Counted from the first letter of the stretch, positions 33,522 through 41,695 are shown. The stretch: 46,881 nt of DNA from UKL13-2 sp044228625 (GCA_044228625.1 JBGAUM010000013.1:1-46881); one strand, 5' to 3'. Notes: a model not told the origin generated them from the letters alone. Numbers and translations: made by a program.

Positions 33522-35165
33522 TTGGCGAAACACTTTCTCTACCTCACGAACGACAAGATCATTGCCTTGGTCTGGAAAGGCGGGACTTTCGTTGAACGGG
33601 AAGTTTTCACGTCTTTGGACGCGGATTCAGCGGAGTTCGACCATTGGTTGCGCAAGCACCAGCAGCAACCGGCGTGGCTGATCACTGATTTGATTGAGGA
33701 AGACTTTCGGATCGATACGCTGCCATACGTCCGCGGCTCGGATCGAGACGCGGTCACCGATCGCAAACTACAGCAACTGTATCGCGCAAGCCCGTACCGG
33801 CACGCGATTGTGCAAGGGCGCGAAGAAGGGTGGCGTCGAGACAACCGCGTGCTGTTTCATGCGGTGACCAACGCAGAGCTGGTCTCCCCGATTGTCAATG
33901 CGATGGCGCGCGCGGAGATTCCCCTTCAGGGCATTTCCTCATCCGCCGTGTTGTCGGGTGCACTGCTTGAGGAAATGGATGTTTTTTTCACGCACACCTT
34001 GTTGGTCACGATTGTTCCCGATTTCGGACTGCGGCAAACGTACTTTCGCGACAAGCAGATCAAGTTCAGCCGTTTGACACCCATTACTTATGACGAGAAC
34101 GCATCCGTTGGAGACCTGATTGCCGCCGAGGCGAGCCGCACTTGGCAATACTTGGACAGCCTTCGGTACTTTTCTGGCGGCGAGCAATCGCTTGAGGTTT
34201 GCATTGTTGTTCATGCCAATGATCGAGCCACCGTTGCGGACGCCATCCGTGCGTACCCGCTGTTCAAGTACCGGTTCTTGGACATTGGCGAGGTGGCGAC
34301 GCGCGTCAAGCTCAAGCCGGGCCCGATGTCGTCGCACGCAGAGGAGGTATTAGTCCATTTGTATGCCCAGCGACGCATTGAGAATCACTTTGCCGCTCCC
34401 GATTTACTGCAATTCGCCAAGTTTCGGCAGCAGCGCTTCGCCCTGCATGGGGCAACTGCCGCCATACTTGCGGTTGGGCTAGGCGTCACCGCTTTCAATT
34501 TGCAGCAGGCTGCAAAAATATCCGTTGATACCGACAAGCTTGACCTTCAAGCGCGCGGGCAGCAGTCCGAGTACCAAAACATTTCAAATTTGATTCGCGG
34601 ACAAATCTCAGCGACCGCCGCAATGCGCGACACCAGCTTGTTCTATCGGGCGCATGCAATGCCTGCAACTGCGGCGCCCGGCAGCATCTTGCGCGAGATT
34701 GCGCGGGTTTGGACGGATTTTCCGAGGATGAGAATCAACCAGATTGCCTGGGTGCCCAGCCACGACGCCTCAGCCACACCGAAATTCCAATCGAGAACCC
34801 TGGCACGGCCGCTAAACGTGAAGGGCGAATTGAAGGACGATGCGCCTAGACCGGCCAGCGCTCCAGCTGCACAGCCGGGGACACCTGGATTGAGCGATTC
34901 CGACCCGCCACTGCCAGGCAATCAGTTTGATATCGTCATGATTGAAGGGCACGTCACTGATTTCCGGGGTGACTATCGCGAGGCGAACCTGCTGTTGGAT
35001 CGATGGGTCGCGCGCATGAGTGCCGAGCCAGGCTACAAAGCCGAGATCATCGATGCACCGCTGGAAGCCCGACCCGCCGCACAATTGCGCGGCAAGGTGG
35101 ACGATTCGGACGGTCCAGAGGCGCGCTTTGCAGTGCGCCTCATTCGTCAGAGAGCCGCCAATTGA
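33522..35165 (+). CDS. Pilus alignment protein, GspL/PilM-PilN-like (MshI position)
   Basis: A 547-residue protein with a cytoplasmic N-terminal domain of about 300 residues, one membrane helix (about 308-328, ALHGATAAILAVGLGVTAF) and a periplasmic C-terminal domain. This is the layout of GspL, or of PilM joined to PilN. A Pro/Ala linker interrupts the C-terminal domain near residues 440-470. Sequence similarity to named families is weak by eye, so the call rests on topology and on place after mshG. The start must be a TTG at 33522: there is no in-frame ATG near, and GAGG lies 6 to 9 bases upstream. Confidence 0.6.
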   Translation: MAKHFLYLTNDKIIALVWKGGTFVEREVFTSLDADSAEFDHWLRKHQQQPAWLITDLIEEDFRIDTLPYVRGSDRDAVTDRKLQQLYRASPYRHAIVQGREEGWRRDNRVLFHAVTNAELVSPIVNAMARAEIPLQGISSSAVLSGALLEEMDVFFTHTLLVTIVPDFGLRQTYFRDKQIKFSRLTPITYDENASVGDLIAAEASRTWQYLDSLRYFSGGEQSLEVCIVVHANDRATVADAIRAYPLFKYRFLDIGEVATRVKLKPGPMSSHAEEVLVHLYAQRRIENHFAAPDLLQFAKFRQQRFALHGATAAILAVGLGVTAFNLQQAAKISVDTDKLDLQARGQQSEYQNISNLIRGQISATAAMRDTSLFYRAHAMPATAAPGSILREIARVWTDFPRMRINQIAWVPSHDASATPKFQSRTLARPLNVKGELKDDAPRPASAPAAQPGTPGLSDSDPPLPGNQFDIVMIEGHVTDFRGDYREANLLLDRWVARMSAEPGYKAEIIDAPLEARPAAQLRGKVDDSDGPEARFAVRLIRQRAAN

Positions 35166-35893
35166 CTGATCTTCGCGATACCAATACCTATCGTGCGCGC
35201 CGCTTTGCCGGAATCGTCGCGCTCATCGCCGTTGGAATTGCCGGTGCCATGATCGCTGGCAGCTGGTGGTTGTGGGAACGCGAGAAAAAGTTGGCAGCCA
35301 CGTCCAAGCGCGATCTGTCGAACTCGACCGCGAGACTTGAGACCATCAAGCGCGAGCGGGATGATTTGTTGGGATCAGAGGCCACCTATCGCATGCTCTC
35401 CGCGCGCGGGGTTTTTGCACCGGAGCAGCGCGTCGACTTCATCGAAACCATGAAGGCGCTTCGAAACCGTCATCACCTCGTCAGCCTTGAGTACGAATTG
35501 CTGCCCCAGCGGGCATTGAAGTTTGCCACCGGCGTGAGCTATGGCGCTGCGGAGATTCGCGCGAGCCGACTGTCGTTCAAGGCAAAGGCCTTGACCGATG
35601 CGGACTTGATCGGGTTTCTGGATGAGTTCCCGCGAATTGTCAGGGGATTCTTTCCCATGGACCAGTGCGTATTGAAACGCACCGATTTGAATGAGTCCTC
35701 CACAAGTGCGGGCACTGCATACTCCGGAAGCGCAAGGTCTACGCAGAGTCCTTCTGGATCGCTGCAAAGCGAGGGGCAAGCCCCCGTGGTGGGTGGATCC
35801 ATTGAGGCCGATTGCCTGGCTGAATGGATCACCCTCGTCGAGAAATCGCCGGATGGGACACCGGCAAAAATCAATGCGGTGGCTCCTAAATGA
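35162..35893 (+). CDS. Pilus alignment protein, PilO/GspM-like (MshJ position)
   Basis: A 243-residue bitopic protein: short basic N-terminus, membrane helix (about 15-36, IVALIAVGIAGAMIAGSWWLW), coiled coil (EREKKLAATSKRDLSNSTARLETIKRERDDL) and a periplasmic ferredoxin-like domain. This is the PilO/GspM pattern. The start is a TTG whose last bases overlap the preceding stop (TTGA). The open frame continues upstream inside the previous gene, but that stretch is shadow sequence. Confidence 0.6.
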   Translation: MTDLRDTNTYRARRFAGIVALIAVGIAGAMIAGSWWLWEREKKLAATSKRDLSNSTARLETIKRERDDLLGSEATYRMLSARGVFAPEQRVDFIETMKALRNRHHLVSLEYELLPQRALKFATGVSYGAAEIRASRLSFKAKALTDADLIGFLDEFPRIVRGFFPMDQCVLKRTDLNESSTSAGTAYSGSARSTQSPSGSLQSEGQAPVVGGSIEADCLAEWITLVEKSPDGTPAKINAVAPK

Positions 35894-36360
35894 AACCCGG
35901 CCGATTTCCAATTTGGTGTCTGCTCTTTATTGGTCACACTTCTTTGGGGATGGCCGCTGACGGCGTTGATGCAAAAAAGCCCATCCCGGCTTCAGAGCCG
36001 ACGGCGCAGGCGCAGCCATTCAAAGGGACATTGTTTCAAAGCGAGGCCGAACGCGCGAAGCTGAATCGTATGTTTGCCACTGGACGGGTCAATGAGCCGT
36101 CGATCACGCCTGAATCGGTCAGCATGATCACTGGGATCGTCCAGCGTGGTAGCTCCGGCACCACGGTTTGGGTGGATGGACAATTGGTCGGAGAACTGGA
36201 TTCGGTATTGGCTTCAAAGGTTTCAAGTTCCATGGTGGGAAATCCCAGTGGAGCGCGTCTGGTCTCAAGTGCCACTGTCGAGGTGCAAGATCGTCCCGCA
36301 TTGAATCCAAAAGGGCGCACGATGCCGAAGTTGTCGAACCGAAAAAAACCAGTGTCATAG
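35890..36360 (+). CDS. Small secreted pilus-assembly protein, PilP/GspC-like (MshK position)
   Basis: A 156-residue protein with a Sec signal peptide (MKPGRFPIWCLLFIGHTSLGMAA). An unstructured stretch leads to a short beta domain, ITGIVQRGSSGTTVWVDGQLV. That motif, in which a regulatory loop describes an effect of a mutable value on a wall-spanning beta domain, recalls PilP and GspC HR domains. It overlaps the previous gene as ATGA. The identity with MshK is inferred from order (after MshJ-like) and size. Function is probably linking the inner-membrane frame to the secretin. Confidence 0.5.
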   Translation: MKPGRFPIWCLLFIGHTSLGMAADGVDAKKPIPASEPTAQAQPFKGTLFQSEAERAKLNRMFATGRVNEPSITPESVSMITGIVQRGSSGTTVWVDGQLVGELDSVLASKVSSSMVGNPSGARLVSSATVEVQDRPALNPKGRTMPKLSNRKKPVS

Positions 36361-36361
36361 T

Positions 36362-37888
36362 GTGAACTTGGGACATCGTCCATTGCGCGCACGGCAAACA
36401 GGCGTTATTTTGTTAGTCCTTGCGTTGGCCGTTCTGCTTGCAGGCGCGCTGGTTTTAGTGGGGGGGCTCGATGGAAATGCGTCCCGGGTCGATCGGGCCG
36501 CGCGAACTGAAAATGCACTCAACCAAGCCAAACAGGCGTTGATTGCCTATGCGGCGGGCCGAGACATCCAGCCGACAAACTCGGCAGTCGGGACATTGCC
36601 CTGCCCGGACCTCAATGACGATGGTTTGGCCGAAACAAGCTGCGGAAATGCGTCCGGCAGCACTTCCCAGACTTCCAGGCTGGGGCGATTGCCCTGGCGT
36701 ACGTTGGGTATCTCGGATCTCCGCGACGCCTCTGGCGAACGGTTGTGGTACGCAGTATCGAGCATGTACAAAAACAACACGGCGAATGGATTCAATCCGA
36801 CCACCGGGCTTGGCACGATCACGGTACGCGATGCGACTGGGACCGCCTTCCAAGATGGAACCCTTTCGAATCCGTACACGGCGAACATTGGCGGTGCGGT
36901 TGCCATCATTCTTGCGCCGGGAGACGCGTTGATTCGCCAAGGCGGCAGCACTTTGCAAGACCGGTCATGCTCTGGCGGGGGGTGCGGCAGTCTGGGCGAA
37001 TGCACATCGTCGCCGGCCACTTTGACCGCGAAGTGCAACCCGGTGAATTACCTTGATGTTGCCATGGGCGAAGACAACGCGGATTTTGTGGATAACAACG
37101 TTTCCCGCAGCTCGAATGGCAACGGGTTTATCAACGGCCCGGTCTATAGCGGCAACTCCGTCATTCTCAACGACCGTTTGGTGATCGTGGGATATGAGGA
37201 CATCATGCCTGCAATTCAGCGGCGCGTGGCGCGCGAAGTGCTTTCTTGCCTGAGTACCTATGCTGCAGCGAACCGGAGTCGGTACCCTTGGCCGGCGCCG
37301 ACGTGTCGCCAAGCTTCATCAATCAACAATTGGTCCGATCATGACTCCGTGCTATTTGGAAGAATCCCGGATACTGGAACGAACTTGGATACTACGAAGG
37401 CAACCAGCGGCTCCACGATGTCTGACAACTATCCGGGCACGTGTTCATTCGAATCGGGCAGTGGCTGGTGGCTCAACTGGAAGCAGCATGTGTTTTATGC
37501 CTTGGCGGATGCGTATAAACCTGCATCATCGGCCGCCGGCAATGGCGGGCCATGCAGCGGCGCCTCAAACTGCCTGCGAATTACGGACTCAGCTGGCAAC
37601 GTCTTGGCAACGAACAAGCAAGTGGCTATTGTGGTCGCGGGTCGTGCGTTGAATGGAGTAACCCCTTCCCAAACCAGAGGCGGCAACAATGACGGTTATG
37701 CGTCAAACTACTTGGAAGGCAACAACGTGACTCTCGAGCAAATGATCATTGGCACACTTCCTGCGGCATGCAATGCACTTTCACCCGCGGTCGTCGCCAC
37801 CGGTTGTTCCCCGTTGTCCAATTGCAATCGCGTGACAACAAGCAGTCGATCGACGTCTTTCAACGATATTGTGGTCTATTACCCTTGA
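36362..37888 (+). CDS. Large pilin-like / PilX-like surface protein
   Basis: A 508-residue protein with one N-terminal membrane segment (RQTGVILLVLALAVLLAGALVLVGGL). The helix NALNQAKQALIAYAAGRD continues from it, as in pilin stalks. The glutamate at +5 and a canonical cleavage motif are missing, so it may be uncleaved or PilX-like. The large head has 14 cysteines, an even number that suits disulfides in an exported protein. Motifs are GTLPCPDLNDDG, LGRLPWRTLGISDLRDASGERLWYAVS and NIGGAVAIILAPGDAL. I know of similar unnamed proteins near MSHA loci but no assigned function. A tip adhesin or initiator role is possible. GTG start. Confidence 0.6.
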   Translation: MNLGHRPLRARQTGVILLVLALAVLLAGALVLVGGLDGNASRVDRAARTENALNQAKQALIAYAAGRDIQPTNSAVGTLPCPDLNDDGLAETSCGNASGSTSQTSRLGRLPWRTLGISDLRDASGERLWYAVSSMYKNNTANGFNPTTGLGTITVRDATGTAFQDGTLSNPYTANIGGAVAIILAPGDALIRQGGSTLQDRSCSGGGCGSLGECTSSPATLTAKCNPVNYLDVAMGEDNADFVDNNVSRSSNGNGFINGPVYSGNSVILNDRLVIVGYEDIMPAIQRRVAREVLSCLSTYAAANRSRYPWPAPTCRQASSINNWSDHDSVLFGRIPDTGTNLDTTKATSGSTMSDNYPGTCSFESGSGWWLNWKQHVFYALADAYKPASSAAGNGGPCSGASNCLRITDSAGNVLATNKQVAIVVAGRALNGVTPSQTRGGNNDGYASNYLEGNNVTLEQMIIGTLPAACNALSPAVVATGCSPLSNCNRVTTSSRSTSFNDIVVYYP

Positions 37889-38718
37889 ATCCTGCGACAA
37901 CCCGCTGCATCACCAGCCAGCGCAATCTATTGATTGCGGGTTTTACGATTCTTGAAATTGCCGTGGTGCTCGTCATTATCACGGTGATGTTTACACTGGT
38001 CAGCGTTCCACTTTCGACGCAGGTGCAATTGCGTCGAATTGAGGACACGCGGCGTCAGCTAGAGACCGCCAAATCGGCAATTCTTGGTTTTGCTGTGGCA
38101 AACGGCCGCCTTCCATGCCCGGCGCAGGTTAATTCCGGCGGTCAAGAGAGCTTTTGTGCGGCCGCTACCGGGACCTGCGTGGGGAGTGAGACCACGACCG
38201 TGCAAACACATGGCAATTGTTCGAATTTTTATGATGGCTTCTTGCCAGCAGTGACGCTTGGACTTTCACCGATTGATACGAGCGGATTCTCCCGTGACGC
38301 ATGGGAAACACCGTCGAACCGAATTCGCTATGCGGTCTATGATGGGACTGTTGGCACCGCCACGAAAGCACTGACCGCGCAAAACGGCATGCAAACAGCG
38401 ACTATTCCCAGCCTCGGCGCGGCAAATTATGTTTATGTCTGCAAAAGCGGGACGGGCGTGACCGCGACGCTCTGTGCGGCTTCGGGCACCGCAAATGACC
38501 TCTCCACAAAGGTTGCATTCCTGCTGTTTTCGTTAGGGCCAAATGCATCGAGTTCGACCAGCGGTACGGGTACCGACGAAGCTGAGAACCTGGACAACGA
38601 TCGGGTTTTCGTCTCCCACGATCCGACCATTAGTCCCAACGAGTTTGATGATCTCCTTACGTGGGTGCCGATCACGATTCTGATCAATCGCATGGTCGAC
38701 GCCCAGCGCTTGCCCTAG
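37885..38718 (+). CDS. Minor prepilin-like protein
   Basis: A 277-residue protein with a type III/IV prepilin signal. The leader of 19 residues ends in G19, followed by FTILEIAVVLVIITVMF with E24 at +5. A prepilin peptidase, not encoded here, would cut between G19 and F20. The stalk helix continues RQLETAKSAILGFAVANGRLPCPAQ. This shares the A-[KQ]-x-AI/L...LPCP pattern with the protein just upstream. Six cysteines lie in the mature head. The start is a TTG overlapping the preceding stop (TTGA); the frame is open further upstream, but only as a shadow of the previous gene. Last gene of the plus-strand block, convergent with the kinase. Confidence 0.8.
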   Translation: MNPATTRCITSQRNLLIAGFTILEIAVVLVIITVMFTLVSVPLSTQVQLRRIEDTRRQLETAKSAILGFAVANGRLPCPAQVNSGGQESFCAAATGTCVGSETTTVQTHGNCSNFYDGFLPAVTLGLSPIDTSGFSRDAWETPSNRIRYAVYDGTVGTATKALTAQNGMQTATIPSLGAANYVYVCKSGTGVTATLCAASGTANDLSTKVAFLLFSLGPNASSSTSGTGTDEAENLDNDRVFVSHDPTISPNEFDDLLTWVPITILINRMVDAQRLP

Positions 38719-38740
38719 TTCTTGGACGGAGATGCGTCAA

Positions 38741-40480
38741 TTATTGCGACGCAGGTGTTGCGGCAAGGGTGAATCGAACCGCCCCTGCGCGGTTTCCAGT
38801 CAGCTTCAGTTCATACCCCGCACGCTCCGCCTGTCGCGCGACCTGAAATAGGCCGATGCCCAGCCCCCCACCGCGTCGAGACTGTGATACGGGCGCGGCA
38901 AAGAGGTTATCCAATGCGCCGGTGGGGATGGCGCTGCCATTGTCCTCGACAATCAGGGAGGGCAAGTCTCCGGCAGTGAGTTCGACACGGATCGCAAGGC
39001 CAGTTTCTGAATTGCGTTTCTTTCGCGCGTTGTCGAGACAGTTTTCCAGCATGGCATCAAACAAATTGGCTGGAAGCATGGCATCAAGGTCGCCTTGCGC
39101 AATGAGTTCGATGCCGGCGTCGGCATGGCGCTGGGTCACTTCTGCCCACCAGTCACGGGCCGGGATCATTGCCTGCGCCGCCCCTGCTTCCGGGTTTTGC
39201 AGCTTATCCAACGTGACTTGCAGGCGTTTGGCCAACAACGGCAATTGACGTTCAAGCAAGGTCTGGTGCGCGGATTTCTCGCGCCGCTCCGTCTCAACGC
39301 GCGGCACACTTGTCGAGGTCAGCGCATACAACGACTGCAGCAGATTCTTGATGTCGTGAGTAAGTCTCGCACCAGTCTCGTGAACCGCCTGCATGTATGC
39401 GTTTTCCTTGAGCGCCTGCTCGCGACGCTTTCCTTCATAGAATTCCCCGATCACTTGGGCAAGCAGCCGCAGGTGGAGGAACATCGCCGGGGAAAGGTGA
39501 ATTTGAGTATAGAAAGTGATGTCAAGCGTCTGGTATTTGAATGACGATGCATGGTCGCTCCTTTCGCCAAACTCACCGTGGCCATCCGGTGCTTTCCACT
39601 CGCCGCCGGTAATCCAAGTGAATCGCGAGACCTCCTCGATCGTGCTCTCCAGGAATCGGGCCGAGCTGATTTCCGCCTCGGACAGTTCAGCAACCCGGCG
39701 CATCCAAAGCTCGAAGGGCATCCCGACGCTGAGCAGGTAGCGCGAGAGATAAGTCCGCAACCCTCCGTATCCCGTCCGCGGCGCCCACAACACGGTAAGC
39801 ACCAGCAACGCCGCAGCAAATGACAGCACCGTAAACAGCACTGCCTGGTAATACTGGTTGCCCGTGACGCGCATGGCAGCGATGCTTCCCAATACGAGAA
39901 CCACCACCAACTGAAAGACGATCAGGCTATAAACAAAGTCAAACACCTGTGTGCTGGATTCGTCTTCCGCTCGAAACGGCAGAAAGATCATGGTCAACAG
40001 CGTCATTGGCAGGAACAACTCAACAAGCACGGGCAATCCTGGAGGCAAGACTTCGATATCGAGCAATGCGTGCGGCACTGTCCAGATCAAAAGAACCGTG
40101 AAAAGATAAAACACAGCGACCAAATAGAACCGGGTTCTGCGAGCAGCCTGGGCGGTAAATACCTTTCCCCCCATGATGCCGATCAGCAAGGCCAGCCAAA
40201 TCGCCAACATCCATCCGGCTAACGTGAACAGCACGATTGCAGTGATCCCGACGAGCAACAGCGTCGCTGCCACTTTCAACTCACGTTCGGTGCTGAATAT
40301 TGGTTGCCAAAGCAAGAACAGGCCGAAATGGATCAACAACCAAACTCGCTGGAAGTCTGCATTTTGCGAGACGAGTGCGGCGTGCAGGGACAGCAGCATC
40401 GCGAGAATGATCCACCGCCGTGCGCGTACCAGCGGTAGGTGGCTTGCGCTTTGGGAAGCAATGGGAATTGGGGCCTGCAT
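38741..40480 (-). CDS. Membrane histidine kinase, PrsK-like
   Basis: A 579-residue sensor kinase. The N-terminal half (about 20-235) has at least six to seven membrane helices. A linker of about 130 residues carries no PAS or GAF that I can recognise with confidence. The phospho-accepting H375 lies in LTHDIKNLLQSLYAL, the HDIKNL form seen in PrsK/NtrY-type kinases. The N box is NCLDNARKKRN, G1 is VEDNGSAIP and G2 is GGGLGIGLFQVARQAE. No receiver domain is fused and no regulator is adjacent. The best candidate partner is the regulator at 24043-25464, 13 kb away across the pilus genes. Divergent from the pilin operon. Confidence 0.9.
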   Translation of the reverse strand: MQAPIPIASQSASHLPLVRARRWIILAMLLSLHAALVSQNADFQRVWLLIHFGLFLLWQPIFSTERELKVAATLLLVGITAIVLFTLAGWMLAIWLALLIGIMGGKVFTAQAARRTRFYLVAVFYLFTVLLIWTVPHALLDIEVLPPGLPVLVELFLPMTLLTMIFLPFRAEDESSTQVFDFVYSLIVFQLVVVLVLGSIAAMRVTGNQYYQAVLFTVLSFAAALLVLTVLWAPRTGYGGLRTYLSRYLLSVGMPFELWMRRVAELSEAEISSARFLESTIEEVSRFTWITGGEWKAPDGHGEFGERSDHASSFKYQTLDITFYTQIHLSPAMFLHLRLLAQVIGEFYEGKRREQALKENAYMQAVHETGARLTHDIKNLLQSLYALTSTSVPRVETERREKSAHQTLLERQLPLLAKRLQVTLDKLQNPEAGAAQAMIPARDWWAEVTQRHADAGIELIAQGDLDAMLPANLFDAMLENCLDNARKKRNSETGLAIRVELTAGDLPSLIVEDNGSAIPTGALDNLFAAPVSQSRRGGGLGIGLFQVARQAERAGYELKLTGNRAGAVRFTLAATPASQ

Positions 40481-40510
40481 GAATGTCTGTACGTTTTCAA
40501 GTCAGGTGAA

Positions 40511-40534
40511 GTGTCGAAATCCCGGACACCTGTC
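40511..40534 (+). promoter_or_regulatory. Candidate activator sites upstream of the sigma-54 promoter
   Basis: Three (C/G)TGTC boxes: GTGTC at 40511-40515, the same on the minus strand at 40525-40529 (GACAC), and CTGTC at 40530-40534. As I recall, PilR of Pseudomonas aeruginosa binds tandem (C/G)TGTC repeats some 80-120 bases upstream of its pilin promoter. Here the boxes lie about 100-125 bases upstream of the -24 element. They are also 30-54 bases from the kinase start and could act on that gene. Confidence 0.45.
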
Positions 40535-40633
40535 GATAGCCTCTACAACGAAGGCCTGAACGCAGGGTCGATAAACCTTCAATTTGGAGCAGACCAGAAT
40601 ATTAATCATTATAAAAACAATATGTTACATACT

Positions 40634-40648
40634 TGGCACACCGATTGC
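40634..40648 (+). promoter_or_regulatory. Sigma-54 (RpoN) promoter
   Basis: TGGCAC-ACCGA-TTGC, an exact match to the TGGCAC-N5-TTGC consensus. GG (40635-40636) and GC (40647-40648) are 10 bases apart as required. A start point near 40660 would give a leader of about 30 bases before the 29-codon peptide gene and about 165 bases before the pilin. The region just upstream (40595-40630) is AT-rich and holds a TATAAT on the minus strand (40608-40613), a possible -10 box for the kinase. Confidence 0.88.
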
Positions 40649-40691
40649 TGACAATAGGCCAGCACCATCCAATTCCGCACTGGAGATCGCC

Positions 40692-40781
40692 ATGAAGAAC
40701 ACGCTGAACCGCATCAAGTTGCACGATTTGGCCGTTGCGTTCATTTTGTTTGGCATGGCCATGGGTGCGTTCATCAAATAA
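40692..40781 (+). CDS. 29-residue membrane peptide ahead of the pilin
   Basis: A short open frame with a good Shine-Dalgarno (GGAG at 40682-40685, 6 bases before ATG). It starts MKNTLNRIKLHDLAV and ends GAFIK. The N-terminus is basic, and residues 13-28 (LAVAFILFGMAMGAFI) form a hydrophobic helix. It would be the first gene read from the sigma-54 promoter and ends 45 bases before the pilin ATG. I do not recognise it. It could be a pilus or kinase-binding small protein, or a leader whose translation influences the pilin message. No other start or frame in this gap looks coding. Confidence 0.6.
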   Translation: MKNTLNRIKLHDLAVAFILFGMAMGAFIK

Positions 40782-40826
40782 TTTCAATCGATCACGCACT
40801 CTACCAATCGTTACCGGGGAAAGAAA

Positions 40827-41486
40827 ATGAAAAGCATGAAATCACAGCAGTCTGGCTTCACACTGGTGGAAATCGCCATTGTGCTGGTCATTATCGGCTT
40901 GTTGCTCGGCGGCATCCTGAAAGGCCAAGAGCTCATCAACAGCGCCAAAGTGAAGGGCCTCGCCCAAGACTTCCGGAATATTCAGACCGCGTTGTATGGT
41001 TACCAAGATCGCTATAAGGCCATTCCCGGCGACCATGCAACCGCGGCGACCGCCGTCAACGGTGCCACCACCGCAACGACGCCCGCAGGTACCATCGGCA
41101 ACGGGCAGATTAACGGCACATGGGACTCGGCCACCAACACGGATGAGTCGCGCCTGTTTTGGCAGCACGTTCGCCTGGCGGGCTTCATGGCGGGTCCCAC
41201 CCTTGTTACCGATCCGGATTACACGCCAAAGAATGCGGTGGGCCTGAACATGGGAATCAGCAGCACCATGCAGATGACCTTGCCAGCGCCTGGCATGACA
41301 GGCACCTACAATATCTGTTCAACCGGAATTCTGGGCAAGTTTGCAAAGCAACTGGACACGCAGTTGGACGACGGCAATACCTTGACCGGTTCTTTGCGCG
41401 TAGCCACGACCGCCACACCGACCACGGCCATCGCCACCGCAACGGTGGATGACGCCACGTCTTATCTGGTTTGTTTGGCCTTCTGA
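40827..41486 (+). CDS. Type IV pilin, likely major subunit
   Basis: A 219-residue prepilin. The leader of 10 residues ends in G10, then FTLVEIAIVLVIIGLLLGGILKGQELI with E15 at +5. The long stalk helix includes DFRNIQTALYGYQDRYKAIPGDH. Two cysteines near the C-terminus (C164, C216) can form the pilin disulfide loop. A strong ribosome binding site (GGGGAAAG) precedes the ATG. It is the only gene in the locus with its own sigma-54 promoter and a strong terminator, as expected for a highly expressed subunit. Functionally it corresponds to MshA, but the head is too divergent for me to assign that name. Confidence 0.88.
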   Translation: MKSMKSQQSGFTLVEIAIVLVIIGLLLGGILKGQELINSAKVKGLAQDFRNIQTALYGYQDRYKAIPGDHATAATAVNGATTATTPAGTIGNGQINGTWDSATNTDESRLFWQHVRLAGFMAGPTLVTDPDYTPKNAVGLNMGISSTMQMTLPAPGMTGTYNICSTGILGKFAKQLDTQLDDGNTLTGSLRVATTATPTTAIATATVDDATSYLVCLAF

Positions 41487-41505
41487 TTGACGGGTTGCCC
41501 AGTGC

Positions 41506-41537
41506 AACAGCCCGCTTCGGCGGGCTGTTTCGTTTTT
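41506..41537 (+). terminator. Rho-independent terminator of the pilin operon
   Basis: A 10-base perfect stem, AACAGCCCGC (41506-41515) with GCGGGCTGTT (41520-41529), closed by a TTCG tetraloop. It is followed by TCGTTTTT. It lies 20 bases after the pilin stop and is the only classical terminator found in the window. Confidence 0.93.
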
Positions 41538-41547
41538 GCAATCTAGA

Positions 41548-41577
41548 TTGGCTGTCGAGTGTGCCATTCAATAGAAT
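41548..41577 (+). promoter_or_regulatory. Possible sigma-70 promoter for the phosphoesterase-like gene
   Basis: TTGGCT (41548-41553), an 18-base spacer and TAGAAT (41572-41577), just after the pilin terminator and about 120 bases before the next start. A moderate match on both boxes. Confidence 0.35.
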
Positions 41578-41695
41578 GTTTTGTGTAAGACCATGATGAG
41601 CCGCATTCGCGGGTCGACGATTGGGCCATGAGGGTAAATTTAGGGCTGCCACTGGAGACTCTGCAAGCGCATTTGGGATTCCACGACTGACCATC

